Assembly (NCBI GenBank): GCA_947381325.1
Contig: CANCUP010000003.1
Span: 1-52,471 of the forward strand
Reading direction: 5' to 3'
Source: Comamonadaceae bacterium
Lineage (GTDB): Bacteria > Pseudomonadota > Gammaproteobacteria > Burkholderiales > Burkholderiaceae_C
DNA: 52,471 nt
Below the pieces are notes generated by a model, which ran no database searches, was not told the DNA's origin, and saw only the letters and a program-made list of their open reading frames with translations. Shown here in pieces: positions 33,119 to 42,810 of the stretch. The first letter of the stretch is position 1, and every line of letters begins with the position of its first letter. The position numbers were made by a program, and so were the translations under genes.

Positions 33119-34954
33119 TTACTTCTTGCTCGGCGGCAAGTCGGTGCAAGACCCATGCGCCACTTCTGCCGCCATGCCGATGCTTTCGCCCAGCGTGGGG
33201 TGTGGGTGGATGGTTTTGCCAATGTCCACCGCGTCTGCGCCCATCTCAATCGCCAGCGCAATCTCGCCAATCATGTCGCCCGCGTGGGTGCCGACCATGC
33301 CGCCGCCCAAGATCTTGCCGTGGCCGTGGGCCTCGGGTGAATCGTCAAACAGCAGTTTGGTCACGCCTTCGTCGCGGCCGTTGGCAATGGCCCTACCTGA
33401 GGCGGTCCAAGGGAACAGGCCTTTTTTGACCTTGATGCCTTGCGCTTTGGCTTGGTCTTCGGTCAAGCCCACCCATGCCACTTCGGGGTCGGTGTAGGCC
33501 ACGCTTGGGATGACACGGGCGTTGAACGCCGCAGCAGCCAGCTCTTTGTTGCCTTGCAGTTCACCGGCAATCACTTCGGCGGCCACATGCGCTTCGTGCA
33601 CGGCCTTGTGCGCCAACATGGGCTGGCCCACGATGTCACCAATGGCAAAAATGTGCGGCACGTTGGTGCGCATTTGAATGTCAACGTTAATGAAGCCACG
33701 GTCCGTCACAGACACGCCAGCTTTGTCAGCTGCAATCTTCTTGCCATTGGGCGTGCGGCCCACGGCTTGCAGCACCAGGTCGTACACCTGCGGCGCGGGG
33801 GCGGTGCCACCCTCTTCTGCTGGGGCAAAGGTGACTTCAATGCCTTCGGGCAAAGCGCGTGCAGACACCGTCTTGGTCTTGAGCATGATGTTGTCAAAAC
33901 GCTTGGCGTTCATCTTTTGCCAGACCTTCACCAAGTCGCGGTCAGCGCCTTGCATCAGGCCGTCCATCATTTCCACCACGTCCAGGCGTGCGCCCAGCGT
34001 GCTGTAGACGGTGCCCATCTCTAGGCCGATGATGCCGCCGCCCAAGATGAGCATGCGTTTTGGCACTTCTTTGAGGGCCAAGGCACCTGTGCTGTCGACC
34101 ACACGAGGGTCTTCAGGCATGAAGGGCAAGCGCACGGCTTGTGAGCCTGCCGCAATGATGGCGCGCTTGAACGCCACCACTTTTTTGCTGCCGGTTTTTT
34201 CTTGTGCTGTGCCGCTGGTTTCTTCCACTTCGAGGTGGTTGGCGCCCACGAAGTGACCGTAGCCGCGCACGGTGGTGACCTTGCGCATCTTGGCCATGGC
34301 AGCCAGGCCGCCCGTCAATTTGCCAATGACTTTTTCTTTGTGGCCACGCAGCTTGTCGATGTTGACCACCGGTGCGCCAAAGTCCACGCCAAGGTCTGCC
34401 ATGTGACTGACTTCGTCCATCACGGCGGCGACGTGCAACAGGGCTTTGGATGGAATGCAACCCACGTTCAGGCACACGCCACCCAGGGTGGCATAGCGCT
34501 CAACGATGACCACACTGAGCCCCAAGTCTGCGGCGCGGAATGCCGCCGAGTAACCGCCGGGGCCACCACCCAACACCAGCACATCGCACTCGATGTCGGC
34601 GGAGCCGCCAAACGACGAGGGGGTGGGTGCAGGCACAGCAACAACAGCTGCTGGCGCAGCCGTAGCTTTGGCGGCTGGCGTTGGCGAGGGTGCGGCAGCA
34701 GGGGCAGCCGCAGCGCCCTCGCCTTCGAGCACCAAGACCACGGAGCCTTGTTTGACTTTGTCGCCGAGTTTCACGCGCAGCTCTTTGACCACACCGGCGT
34801 GTGACGACGGAATTTCCATCGAGGCTTTGTCGGACTCGACGGTGATGAGCGATTGCTCGGCCTTCACGGTGTCGCCGGGTTTGACCAGCAACTCGATCAC
34901 GGCCACTTCGTCGAAGTCGCCAATGTCTGGAACTTGAATATCAATGAGTGCCAT
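33119..34954 (-). CDS. lpdA: dihydrolipoyl dehydrogenase with N-terminal lipoyl domain (pyruvate dehydrogenase E3)
   Basis: 611 residues. An N-terminal lipoyl domain (about 1-80, lipoylated Lys43 in [11 protein letters not shown]) and an Ala/Pro linker are fused to a complete E3: FAD motif [15 protein letters not shown], redox pair in [19 protein letters not shown] motif [14 protein letters not shown] and the His of [11 protein letters not shown]. Lipoyl-E3 fusions are known in betaproteobacterial pyruvate dehydrogenase (Ralstonia and Neisseria type). The lipoyl domain is almost identical to the first domain of AceF next door. The ATG at 34954 matches the AceF N-terminus; the frame is open further upstream but the added residues are implausible. 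Confidence 0.96.
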   Translation of the reverse strand: MALIDIQVPDIGDFDEVAVIELLVKPGDTVKAEQSLITVESDKASMEIPSSHAGVVKELRVKLGDKVKQGSVVLVLEGEGAAAAPAAAPSPTPAAKATAAPAAVVAVPAPTPSSFGGSADIECDVLVLGGGPGGYSAAFRAADLGLSVVIVERYATLGGVCLNVGCIPSKALLHVAAVMDEVSHMADLGVDFGAPVVNIDKLRGHKEKVIGKLTGGLAAMAKMRKVTTVRGYGHFVGANHLEVEETSGTAQEKTGSKKVVAFKRAIIAAGSQAVRLPFMPEDPRVVDSTGALALKEVPKRMLILGGGIIGLEMGTVYSTLGARLDVVEMMDGLMQGADRDLVKVWQKMNAKRFDNIMLKTKTVSARALPEGIEVTFAPAEEGGTAPAPQVYDLVLQAVGRTPNGKKIAADKAGVSVTDRGFINVDIQMRTNVPHIFAIGDIVGQPMLAHKAVHEAHVAAEVIAGELQGNKELAAAAFNARVIPSVAYTDPEVAWVGLTEDQAKAQGIKVKKGLFPWTASGRAIANGRDEGVTKLLFDDSPEAHGHGKILGGGMVGTHAGDMIGEIALAIEMGADAVDIGKTIHPHPTLGESIGMAAEVAHGSCTDLPPSKK

Positions 34955-34981
34955 ATCGTTCTCAATCAGTTGAAGACACAG

Positions 34982-35014
34982 CGACGCAAAGCGTCGGTCT
35001 GTCCCGCAAGTTAT
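34982..35014. repeat. hairpin and short motif in the aceF-lpdA gap
   Basis: CGACGC-AAA-GCGTCG (34982-34996) is a perfect 6-bp hairpin. Next to it, CTGTCCCGCAAGTTAT (34999-35014) ends at the aceF stop and recurs almost exactly after aceE (36723-36739, CAGTCCCGCAAAGTTAT). No ORF fits. A role in RNA processing or stability is inference. Confidence 0.4.
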
Positions 35015-36672
35015 TAAAGGAGCACGCGACGGAAGTCGCTGAGGATTTGGCCCAGGAAGGCATTGAAGCGTGCAGCAGCCGCACCGTCGATCACGCGGTG
35101 ATCCCAGGTCAAGCTCAGCGGCAACATCAAACGGGGCTGGAAGGCCTTGCCGTCCCACACCGGTTCCATGGTGCTCTTGCACACACCCAAGATGGCCACT
35201 TCAGGCGCATTGATGATGGGGGTGAAGTACTTGCCACCAATGCCGCCCAGGCTGGAGATGGTGAAGGTGGCACCGGTCATTTCGGCGGGGCCGAGTTTTC
35301 CGTCGCGCGCTTTCTTGGCCAACTCAGACATTTCTTGGCTGATTTGCAGCACGCCTTTTTTGTCGCAATCGCGGATGACGGGAACCATCAAGCCGTTGGG
35401 CGTGTCCGCCGCAAAGCCGATGTGCCAGTAGTTTTTGTAGACCAGGGCATCGCCATCCAAGCTGCTGTTGAATTCAGGGTACTTCTTGAGCGCGGCCACA
35501 CAGGCCTTGATCAAGAACGCCAGCATGGTGACTTTGACGCCCGACTTCTCGTTTTCTTTGTTGGTCGACACGCGGAAGGCTTCGAGGTCGGTGATGTCTG
35601 CGTCGTCGTGGTTGGTGACGGCCGGAATCATCACGGCATTGCGCAACAGGTTGGCACCGCTGATCTTCTTGATGCGCCCCATCTCTTTGCGCTCGATGGG
35701 ACCGAACTTGGCAAAGTCAACCTTGGGCCAAGGAATGAGGCCCAAACCCGCACCATCGCCTCCGCCCGCAGGTGCTTTGGCCGCCTGCGCTTTGGTTTGG
35801 GTGGCACCCGACATGACCGCCTTGGTGAAGGCTTGCACGTCGTCTTGGGTGATGCGGCCTTTGGGGCCTTGGCCTTTGACTTCTTCCAGTGGCACGCCCA
35901 GTTCGCGGGCGAACTTGCGCACCGAAGGCGACGCATGGGGCAGGCCCAGCGTGGAAGCACCGGGTGCGTGTGCAGGGGCCGCCACGGCGGCGGCTGCCAC
36001 AGCGACAGCCGTGGGCGCAGAAACGGCAGCAGGTGCAGCGGCGACCGCAACTGCCGCAGGGGCTGCCACAGCGGTAGCAGCCACAGACACACTGCCTTCC
36101 AAAATGGCCAACAGGTCACCAATGTTGACCGTGTCACCCACTTTGACTTTCAACTCTTTGAGCACACCGGCGTGTGAGGATGGAATTTCCATCGAGGCCT
36201 TGTCCGACTCCACGGTGATGAGTGACTGCTCCACCTTGATGGTGTCACCCGGTTTGACGAACACTTCAATCACGGCCACGTCTTTGAAGTCGCCAATATC
36301 GGGCACATGAATGTCAATTGGGCCTGATGCCGCAGGCGGCGCCGGCGCGGCGGGTGCAGTCGCGACAGGGGCTGGTGCGGCTGACGCCACAGCAGTGGGC
36401 GCCGATGCTGCGGCCACAGGCGCGGCAGCAGCACTTGCGGCCTCTACGACCAAGACCACCGAGCCTTCTTTGACCTTGTCACCCAACTTCACGCGCAGTT
36501 CTTTGACCACACCGGCGGTGCTGGATGGAATTTCCATCGAGGCTTTGTCGGACTCGACCGTGATCAACGATTGTTCCGCCTTGACGGTGTCACCCACCTT
36601 GACTAGCAGTTCAATGACTGCGACTTCATCGAAATCGCCAATGTCTGGGACTTTTACTTCTACCAATGCCAT
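35014..36672 (-). CDS. aceF: pyruvate dehydrogenase E2 (dihydrolipoyl acetyltransferase), two lipoyl domains
   Basis: Acetyl transferase core of the pyruvate dehydrogenase complex. 552 residues with two lipoyl domains (about 1-78 with Lys43, and about 115-195 with Lys158), each followed by an Ala/Val/Pro-rich linker, then a subunit-binding domain ([18 protein letters not shown]) and the catalytic domain with His525 and Asp529 in [15 protein letters not shown]. The first lipoyl domain is nearly identical to that on the neighbouring E3. The ATG at 36672 gives [14 protein letters not shown]. It lies between aceE (70-bp gap) and lpdA (59-bp gap). Confidence 0.97.
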   Translation of the reverse strand: MALVEVKVPDIGDFDEVAVIELLVKVGDTVKAEQSLITVESDKASMEIPSSTAGVVKELRVKLGDKVKEGSVVLVVEAASAAAAPVAAASAPTAVASAAPAPVATAPAAPAPPAASGPIDIHVPDIGDFKDVAVIEVFVKPGDTIKVEQSLITVESDKASMEIPSSHAGVLKELKVKVGDTVNIGDLLAILEGSVSVAATAVAAPAAVAVAAAPAAVSAPTAVAVAAAAVAAPAHAPGASTLGLPHASPSVRKFARELGVPLEEVKGQGPKGRITQDDVQAFTKAVMSGATQTKAQAAKAPAGGGDGAGLGLIPWPKVDFAKFGPIERKEMGRIKKISGANLLRNAVMIPAVTNHDDADITDLEAFRVSTNKENEKSGVKVTMLAFLIKACVAALKKYPEFNSSLDGDALVYKNYWHIGFAADTPNGLMVPVIRDCDKKGVLQISQEMSELAKKARDGKLGPAEMTGATFTISSLGGIGGKYFTPIINAPEVAILGVCKSTMEPVWDGKAFQPRLMLPLSLTWDHRVIDGAAAARFNAFLGQILSDFRRVLL

Positions 36673-36742
36673 GTTTGTCTCACTTAGTAAGTTGGGGACG
36701 GCGCCAGGCTTGCAGCTTTGGGCAGTCCCGCAAAGTTATCCG

Positions 36743-39454
36743 TTAAGCGTAAAGCGGGTTGATCTTGTCGACTTTGATGCCGTATTTTTTGATGGCCTCA
36801 GCCACTTGGCTCACCGGCACGGTGCCGTCTTCGCTGAGGGCCTTGAGTGCCGCCACGACGATGTAGTGGCGGTTGATTTCAAAGTGCTCACGCAGTTTGC
36901 TGCGGAAGTCGCTGCGCCCAAAACCATCGGTGCCCAACACTTTGTAGGTGCGACCCTTTGGAATGAACGGGCGAATTTGCTCGGCATAGGCCTTCATGTA
37001 GTCGGTCGATGCCACCACCGGGCCGGTGTAGGGGTCGAGTTGTGCCGTGACGAACGGCACTTTGGGTGTGTCTGTCGGGTGCAACAGGTTGTAACGCTCG
37101 GCGTCTTGGCCGTCGCGGGTCAATTCGTTGAAGCTCGGGCAGCTCCACACGTTGGCTGCCACGCCCCAGTCGGCGGACAGCAAGTCGCGGGCTGCGATAG
37201 ATTCACGCAAGATGGTGCCCGAGCCCAACAGGTTGACGCGCGGCGCTTTCTTGGCGCCCTCGCCTTGTTGCAACAAGTACATGCCTTTGATGATTTGCTC
37301 TTCTGTGCCGGCCTTGAGGCCTGGCATGGCGTAGTTTTCGTTCAACAAGGTCAGGTAGTAAAAGACGTTGTCTTGCTTTTCCACCATGCGCTTCAAACCG
37401 TGGTGCAAGATGATGCCCACTTCGTGTGCGAAGGTCGGGTCGTACGACACGCAGTTGGGAATGGTGTTGGCCATGATGTGGCTGTGACCGTCTTCGTGCT
37501 GCAAGCCTTCACCGTTCAAGGTGGTACGACCCGAGGTGCCGCCCAACAAGAAGCCACGCGCTTGCATGTCGCCAGCCGCCCAGGCCAAGTCGCCAATGCG
37601 CTGGAAGCCGAACATCGAGTAATACACGTAGAACGGCACCATGATGCGGTTGCTGGTGGAGTAGCTGGTGGCCGCTGCAATCCAGCTCGACATGCCACCG
37701 GCTTCGTTGATACCTTCTTGCAAGATCTGGCCCGCCACGTCTTCCTTGTAATACATGACCTGGTCTTTGTCGACCGGGGTGTACTGCTGGCCAGCGGGGT
37801 TGTAAATACCGATTTGACGGAACAAACCTTCCATACCAAAAGTACGGGCTTCGTCGACCAAAATGGGCACCACACGTGGACCCAAGGCTTGGTCACGCAG
37901 CAACTGCGTGAGGAAGCGCACATAGGCTTGGGTGGTCGAGATTTCGCGGCCTTCGGCGGTCGGCTCCATCACCGATTTGAAGATGTCCAACGAGGGGACC
38001 GTGAAGGTTTCTTCGGCTTTGGTGCGGCGGTGCGGCAAGTACCCACCCAAGGCCTTGCGGCGCTCGTGCAGGTAACGCATTTCGGGTGTGTCGTCAGCGG
38101 GCTTGTAGAACGGAATCTTGGACAACTCGCTGTCAGGGACTGGAATGTTGAAGCGGTCACGCATGTACTTGATGTCTTCGTCCGTGAGCTTCTTGGTTTG
38201 GTGGACGTTGTTCTTGCCCTCGCCCGCTTTGCCCATGCCAAAACCTTTGACGGTTTTGATCAGCAAGACGGTGGGTTGGCCTTTGTGGTTCACCGCTTGG
38301 TGGTAGGCGGCATACACCTTTTGAGGGTCATGGCCACCACGCTTGAGGTTCCAAATTTCGTCGTCGCTCATGTGCGCCACCATCTCGAGGGTGCGCGGGT
38401 CGCGGCCAAAGAAATGTTTGCGCACGTAAGCGCCGTCGTTGGCTTTGAACGCTTGGTAGTCACCGTCCAAGGTCTCCATCATCAGCTTGCGCAGAGCGCC
38501 GTCCTTGTCGCGGGCCAAGAGTGGGTCCCACTCGCTGCCCCACAACAGTTTGATCACGTTCCAGCCCGAACCACGGAATTCGCCTTCGAGCTCTTGCACG
38601 ATCTTGCCGTTGCCACGCACGGGGCCATCCAAGCGCTGCAAGTTGCAGTTCACCACAAAGATCAGGTTGTCGAGCTTTTCGCGCGCGGCCAAACCAATCG
38701 CGCCCAAAGACTCGACTTCGTCCATTTCACCGTCGCCGCAGAACACCCACACTTTGCGGTTTTCTGTGTTGGCAATGCCACGGGCATGCAGATATTTCAA
38801 GAAGCGGGCTTGGTAAATGGCCATCAAAGGCCCGAGGCCCATAGAGACGGTGGGGAACTGCCAAAACTCTGGCATGAGTTTGGGGTGTGGGTAGCTAGAC
38901 AGGCCGTTGCCGTCCACCTCTTGGCGGAAGTTGAGCAATTGCTCTTCAGTCAATCGTCCTTCGAGGTAAGCACGGGCATAGACGCCGGGCGATACGTGGC
39001 CCTGGATGTAGAGGCAATCGCCGCCATGGTTTTCGTTTTCTGCATGCCAAAAGTGGTTGAAGCCTGCACCGAACATGTGAGCCAACGAGGCAAACGATCC
39101 GATGTGTCCGCCTAGGTCACCACCGTCTTCTGGGTTGTGGCGGTTGGCTTTGACCACCATGGCCATGGCGTTCCAGCGCATGTAAGCGCGCAAACGCTCT
39201 TCGATTTCAATGTTGCCGGGGCAATGGGCCTCTTGGCTGGGTTCGATCGTGTTGACGTAGCCTGTGTTGGCTGAGAACGGCATGTCGATGCTGCTCTCTC
39301 GCGCATGTTCTAGCAACTGTTCCAACAAGAAGTGCGCACGCTCTGGGCCTTCTGCGTTGATGACGGCGGACAAGGCGTCCATCCATTCACGTGTCTCTTG
39401 CGTGTCTGCATCATTGATGGCAAATGTGCGCAGGTCGTTGGGTTGTGCTGACAT
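36743..39454 (-). CDS. aceE: pyruvate dehydrogenase E1 component (homodimeric type)
   Basis: Thiamine-diphosphate enzyme that decarboxylates pyruvate and loads acetyl onto AceF. 903 residues, the usual size of homodimeric AceE. The N-terminus ETREWMDALSAVINAEGPERA, the segment HIGSFASLAHMFGAGFNHFW, the ThDP motif around CGDGEMDEVESLGAIGLAAR with VNCNLQRLDGPVRGNG, and the C-terminal VLGTDGFGRSD are present. The ATG at 39454 has AGGAG 7 nt upstream; an in-frame extension to 39529 is unlikely since it would cover the promoter. First gene of the operon; a predicted promoter and dyad lie just upstream. Confidence 0.97.
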   Translation of the reverse strand: MSAQPNDLRTFAINDADTQETREWMDALSAVINAEGPERAHFLLEQLLEHARESSIDMPFSANTGYVNTIEPSQEAHCPGNIEIEERLRAYMRWNAMAMVVKANRHNPEDGGDLGGHIGSFASLAHMFGAGFNHFWHAENENHGGDCLYIQGHVSPGVYARAYLEGRLTEEQLLNFRQEVDGNGLSSYPHPKLMPEFWQFPTVSMGLGPLMAIYQARFLKYLHARGIANTENRKVWVFCGDGEMDEVESLGAIGLAAREKLDNLIFVVNCNLQRLDGPVRGNGKIVQELEGEFRGSGWNVIKLLWGSEWDPLLARDKDGALRKLMMETLDGDYQAFKANDGAYVRKHFFGRDPRTLEMVAHMSDDEIWNLKRGGHDPQKVYAAYHQAVNHKGQPTVLLIKTVKGFGMGKAGEGKNNVHQTKKLTDEDIKYMRDRFNIPVPDSELSKIPFYKPADDTPEMRYLHERRKALGGYLPHRRTKAEETFTVPSLDIFKSVMEPTAEGREISTTQAYVRFLTQLLRDQALGPRVVPILVDEARTFGMEGLFRQIGIYNPAGQQYTPVDKDQVMYYKEDVAGQILQEGINEAGGMSSWIAAATSYSTSNRIMVPFYVYYSMFGFQRIGDLAWAAGDMQARGFLLGGTSGRTTLNGEGLQHEDGHSHIMANTIPNCVSYDPTFAHEVGIILHHGLKRMVEKQDNVFYYLTLLNENYAMPGLKAGTEEQIIKGMYLLQQGEGAKKAPRVNLLGSGTILRESIAARDLLSADWGVAANVWSCPSFNELTRDGQDAERYNLLHPTDTPKVPFVTAQLDPYTGPVVASTDYMKAYAEQIRPFIPKGRTYKVLGTDGFGRSDFRSKLREHFEINRHYIVVAALKALSEDGTVPVSQVAEAIKKYGIKVDKINPLYA

Positions 39455-39500
39455 GCTTGTCTCCTTTGTATAGGCACTTCTTTGTTCCGACTTTAATCGA

Positions 39501-39529
39501 ATTGTCTCACAATAAACCGTTAATTTCAA
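39501..39529 (-). promoter_or_regulatory. predicted aceE promoter
   Basis: Minus-strand TTGAAA (39524-39529) and GACAAT (39501-39506) are separated by exactly 17 nt, a good sigma-70 match. The expected transcript start is near 39494, about 40 nt upstream of the aceE ATG. The -35 box falls inside the dyad at 39512-39540. Confidence 0.6.
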
Positions 39530-39540
39530 ATTACGGTTAT
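39512..39540. promoter_or_regulatory. large imperfect dyad between aceE and the histidine kinase gene
   Basis: AACCGT-T-AATTT (39515-39526) and AAATT-ACGGTT (39528-39538) are reverse complements apart from one extra T, centred on C39527; with a further single bulge the arms extend to ATAA/TTAT. It covers the predicted aceE -35 box, and on the plus strand TTTCAA (39524) with CTTAAT (39547) could be the kinase promoter. The arrangement fits an operator controlling both genes; the binding protein is unknown. Confidence 0.5.
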
Positions 39541-39567
39541 CTATTTCTTAATGTGAAATATAGAAAT

Positions 39568-42123
39568 ATGGCTCGAACAAGCTCAGTAAACTCAGGCCAC
39601 ATGCTCAAACAGTACCTTCAAACTCCCATCAAGAGCCTTCTCGTCATTTGGAACCGTTGGTGGCGTCAACAAAGCCCCAGCAAGCAGGACCGATTCGCCC
39701 TGATCGGCCCCTTGGTGGCTGTGATGCTGTTCTTGTTGGCCATCACCACGGCGCTGTGGTATTTGAAGTATGAGGAGATGGACAGGGAACAAGAAATCGT
39801 CAGACGCGATGTGGAATATGCCCAACAACGATTGCGTTTGCGCTTGCTAGAACGCCAAGAGCACATCATGCGAATTGCCAGTGATGTGGCCAATCGGGAC
39901 ACCGATCCCAAAGAATTCGCCCTTGAGGCCAAGTTGCTGCTCGAGCAAAGCCCTGAACTCTCTAGCATCACTTGGTTAGACACCAAACGACGTGTCCGCT
40001 CAACTTATGCCAGCGCCAGTGCGAACCCAACCATGATCCACCAAACCGGCGATCTGTTGATGCAGTCTGCCACCAAAGATACCTTTGATTTGGCTCATGC
40101 TTTGCTGCAGCCGGTGTATTCGCAACCGATTCAACAGTTCAGCAATGTTCAGGAGAAAGTCAGTCAGATTCAGTTGCAAGTACCTATCGTGAACCACACC
40201 AACTTCGAAGGTGTGATATTGGCTGAATACCCACTGGATGGGATCTTTCGATACGTGGTGCCCAACGAAATCACCAGCAAGTACGCCGTGTCACTGCGCG
40301 ATGTGAACAACACCGTGCTGGCGGGTCAAGCCAACAAGCCAGGCCCGAAGGTGAGCGAAGTATTGCCATGGCTGAACCGCACCAATGTGTATGAAGTGCC
40401 AGTCACACCTGTGGGCTATGCCCTCACATTGCACGCCAGAGCCTACAGAACATCACAGGGTTTGATCGGCAACGGCGTTTTTTGGCTGGTCACGGCATTG
40501 AGTTTGATGACGGCTTGGATGTTGATTGGCACATGGCGGCACACGCGACGGCGAGTTCAAGCGCAACAGGCCTTGGTGGCTGAAACCAACTTTCGTCGCG
40601 CGATGGAAAACTCGGTCCTCACAGGCATGCGCGCCATGGACCTGAAAGGTCGAATCACCTACGTGAACACAGCGTTTTGCCAAATGACAGGTTGGACAGA
40701 AAGTGAGTTGGTCGGTTGCACGCCACCTTTTCCTTATTGGCCGGATGAAGACCGGACCAGCCTTGAGGAAAAACTCAAGCTGGAGTTACAGGGAAACACC
40801 ACATCGAGTGGCTTTCAGGTCCGTGTGAAGCGCAAAGACGGTCATTTGTTTGATGCACGGCTTTATGTGTCTCCCCTGATCGATGCCTTGGGACAGCAAA
40901 CGGGTTGGATGACGTCGATGACCGACATCACCGAACCCAACCGCATCCGCGAGCAGTTATCCGCCTCGCACGATCGCTTCACCACCGTGCTCGAAGGCTT
41001 GGATGCGTCGGTCTCCGTAGCGCCACTCGGCAGCCAAGAACTGCTGTTCGCCAACAAACTCTACCGACAATGGTTCAATGCGTCGACACAGGGTCACTTG
41101 AGTTTGGTCGAGCAAGCCGGACTTCCATCGCAACATTTGACCCATGACAGAAGTGATGAAGCCGAAGATGCGGACGACCCCATGGTGGGTTTTCCAACCG
41201 ATGCATTGACGCAAGTGAGCAGCGAAAACGCAGAAGTTTATGTACCAAGTTTGAACAAATGGCTGGAAGTCAGGTCGCGCTATTTGAATTGGGTGGATGG
41301 TCGTTTGGCCCAGATGGTGATTGCCACCGACATCACGCCGCGACGCCAAGCAGAGGAGCAGTCGCAAGCACAAGCCGAACGTGCTCAATCGGCCAGTCGC
41401 CTGATCACCATGGGTGAAATGGCGTCTAGCGTGGCCCATGAACTCAACCAACCACTCACAGCCATCAACAATTATTGCAATGGCATGGTCTCTCGCATCA
41501 AGTCTCACAACTTGACGGAAGAGGATTTGCTCAAGGCCCTGGAAAAAACTGCCCACCAAGCCCAGCGTGCAGGGCAAATCATTCAGCGCATTCGCAGCTT
41601 TGTGAAACGCAGCGAACCTAACCGCACCTATGCAGAGGTGGCCCCTATGGTGACCGAAGCTGTCGAGTTGGTCGACATCGAATTGCGACGTCGCCAAGTG
41701 CGCCTGTCTCAGACGATCGCACCGCGCTTGCCCAAGTTGCATGTTGACCCCATCTTGATTGAACAGGTGTTGGTCAACATGATGAAGAATGCTGCCGAGT
41801 CCGTGGACTTGGCCAACCGCCCCATGTCGGGACGTAATGTGGAACTCAAAGTCATGCCACGCTTAGAAGAAGGTCAATCTGTGGTGGAGTTTTCGGTCAG
41901 CGACACCGGGAGAGGCTTGGCCCCCGAGGTGATGGAGCGTTTGTTTGAAGCCTTCTTTTCTACCAAGCCCGAGGGCATGGGCATTGGGCTGAATTTGTGC
42001 CGCAGCATCGTGGAATCCCACCAGGGAAGAATGAAGGCGGAGAACCTCTACAATGCCAACGAAATCACGGGCTGCCGATTTTCCTTCTGGATACCGGCCC
42101 GTTCAGTCGGAGCATCTGCATGA
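39568..42123 (+). CDS. membrane sensor histidine kinase with PAS domains
   Basis: 851 residues. Transmembrane segments at about 43-66 and 302-322 enclose a periplasmic sensor region of about 235 residues, as in double-PAS (DctB-like) sensors. A cytoplasmic PAS domain follows (about 341-450, ENSVLTGMRAMDLKGRITYV), then a second PAS-like stretch (FTTVLEGLDASVSVA), the HisKA box with phospho-acceptor His624 (SSVAHELNQPLTAINNY), N box LVNMMKNAAESV and G boxes SDTGRGLAPE and GMGIGLNLCRSIV. The signal is unknown. The start used is the ATG at 39568; the ATG at 39601 is possible. It overlaps its response regulator by 4 bp and diverges from aceE. Confidence 0.9.
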   Translation: MARTSSVNSGHMLKQYLQTPIKSLLVIWNRWWRQQSPSKQDRFALIGPLVAVMLFLLAITTALWYLKYEEMDREQEIVRRDVEYAQQRLRLRLLERQEHIMRIASDVANRDTDPKEFALEAKLLLEQSPELSSITWLDTKRRVRSTYASASANPTMIHQTGDLLMQSATKDTFDLAHALLQPVYSQPIQQFSNVQEKVSQIQLQVPIVNHTNFEGVILAEYPLDGIFRYVVPNEITSKYAVSLRDVNNTVLAGQANKPGPKVSEVLPWLNRTNVYEVPVTPVGYALTLHARAYRTSQGLIGNGVFWLVTALSLMTAWMLIGTWRHTRRRVQAQQALVAETNFRRAMENSVLTGMRAMDLKGRITYVNTAFCQMTGWTESELVGCTPPFPYWPDEDRTSLEEKLKLELQGNTTSSGFQVRVKRKDGHLFDARLYVSPLIDALGQQTGWMTSMTDITEPNRIREQLSASHDRFTTVLEGLDASVSVAPLGSQELLFANKLYRQWFNASTQGHLSLVEQAGLPSQHLTHDRSDEAEDADDPMVGFPTDALTQVSSENAEVYVPSLNKWLEVRSRYLNWVDGRLAQMVIATDITPRRQAEEQSQAQAERAQSASRLITMGEMASSVAHELNQPLTAINNYCNGMVSRIKSHNLTEEDLLKALEKTAHQAQRAGQIIQRIRSFVKRSEPNRTYAEVAPMVTEAVELVDIELRRRQVRLSQTIAPRLPKLHVDPILIEQVLVNMMKNAAESVDLANRPMSGRNVELKVMPRLEEGQSVVEFSVSDTGRGLAPEVMERLFEAFFSTKPEGMGIGLNLCRSIVESHQGRMKAENLYNANEITGCRFSFWIPARSVGASA

Positions 42124-42746
42124 GTTTGATTCCTAAAAAAGGTACGGTCTACGTCGTTGACGATGACGAGGCTGTGCGCGATTCGCTGCAATGGTTGTTG
42201 GAGGGCAAGGACTACCGTGTTCGTTGCTTTGACTCTGCTGAAACGTTTCTGAGCCGCTATGACGCGCGTGAAGTGGCCTGCTTGATTGTTGACATCCGCA
42301 TGGGTGGCATGACAGGCTTGGAGCTGCAAGACAAGCTGATCGAGCGCAAATCTCCTTTGCCCATTGTGTTCATCACGGGCCACGGTGATGTGCCGATGGC
42401 CGTGAACACGATGAAAAAAGGGGCCATGGACTTCATCCAAAAGCCCTTCAAAGAGGACGATTTGGTGAGCTTGGTCGAGCGCATGCTCGAACACGCCAAA
42501 GACGCTTTTGCCGATTTCCAGCAAGCTGCCAGCCGTGACGCCTTGATGGCCAAGTTGACTGGACGTGAAGCCCAAGTGCTCGAACGCATTGTGGCGGGAC
42601 GTCTGAACAAGCAAATTGCCGACGACTTGGGCATCAGCATCAAAACCGTGGAAGCCCACCGCGCCAACATCATGGAAAAGCTCAACGCCAACACTGTGGC
42701 CGACTTGCTGAAAACGGCCTTAGGTCAAACCGCCGCCAAAGCCTGA
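42120..42746 (+). CDS. FixJ-like response regulator (receiver plus LuxR-type HTH)
   Basis: 208 residues. Receiver domain with acidic pocket DDDE (14-17), phospho-acceptor Asp58 ([10 protein letters not shown]), Thr in FITGHGD and Lys in IQKPF. A C-terminal LuxR/FixJ helix-turn-helix follows ([20 protein letters not shown], then [11 protein letters not shown]). The ATG at 42120 overlaps the kinase stop as ATGA, so kinase and regulator are made together. Target genes are not known; the only nearby promoter with a large dyad is that of aceE and the kinase. The gene ends about 25 bp before a strong terminator. Confidence 0.93.
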   Translation: MSLIPKKGTVYVVDDDEAVRDSLQWLLEGKDYRVRCFDSAETFLSRYDAREVACLIVDIRMGGMTGLELQDKLIERKSPLPIVFITGHGDVPMAVNTMKKGAMDFIQKPFKEDDLVSLVERMLEHAKDAFADFQQAASRDALMAKLTGREAQVLERIVAGRLNKQIADDLGISIKTVEAHRANIMEKLNANTVADLLKTALGQTAAKA

Positions 42747-42770
42747 AAAACCTGACCTTGTTTCATCCAC

Positions 42771-42795
42771 AACGCCCGTTTTGCACGGGCGTTTT
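42771..42795 (+). terminator. intrinsic terminator after the two-component operon
   Basis: AACGCCCGT (42771-42779) and ACGGGCGTT (42785-42793) form a perfect 9-bp stem with a 5-nt loop, followed by TT in a TTTT run. It closes the kinase/regulator transcript; folD begins 16 bp later. Confidence 0.85.
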
Positions 42796-42810
42796 CACTT
42801 CTCATTGACC

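Noticed and set aside
36311-39115. A 934-codon open frame on the plus strand opposite aceE and the start of aceF
   Set aside because: Antisense to genes with full motif support; no ribosome-binding site or domain. It results from codon bias.
39424-39567. Upstream extension of the histidine kinase to 39424
   Set aside because: It would overlap aceE coding sequence and the promoter/dyad; the ATG at 39568 precedes the expected N-terminus.
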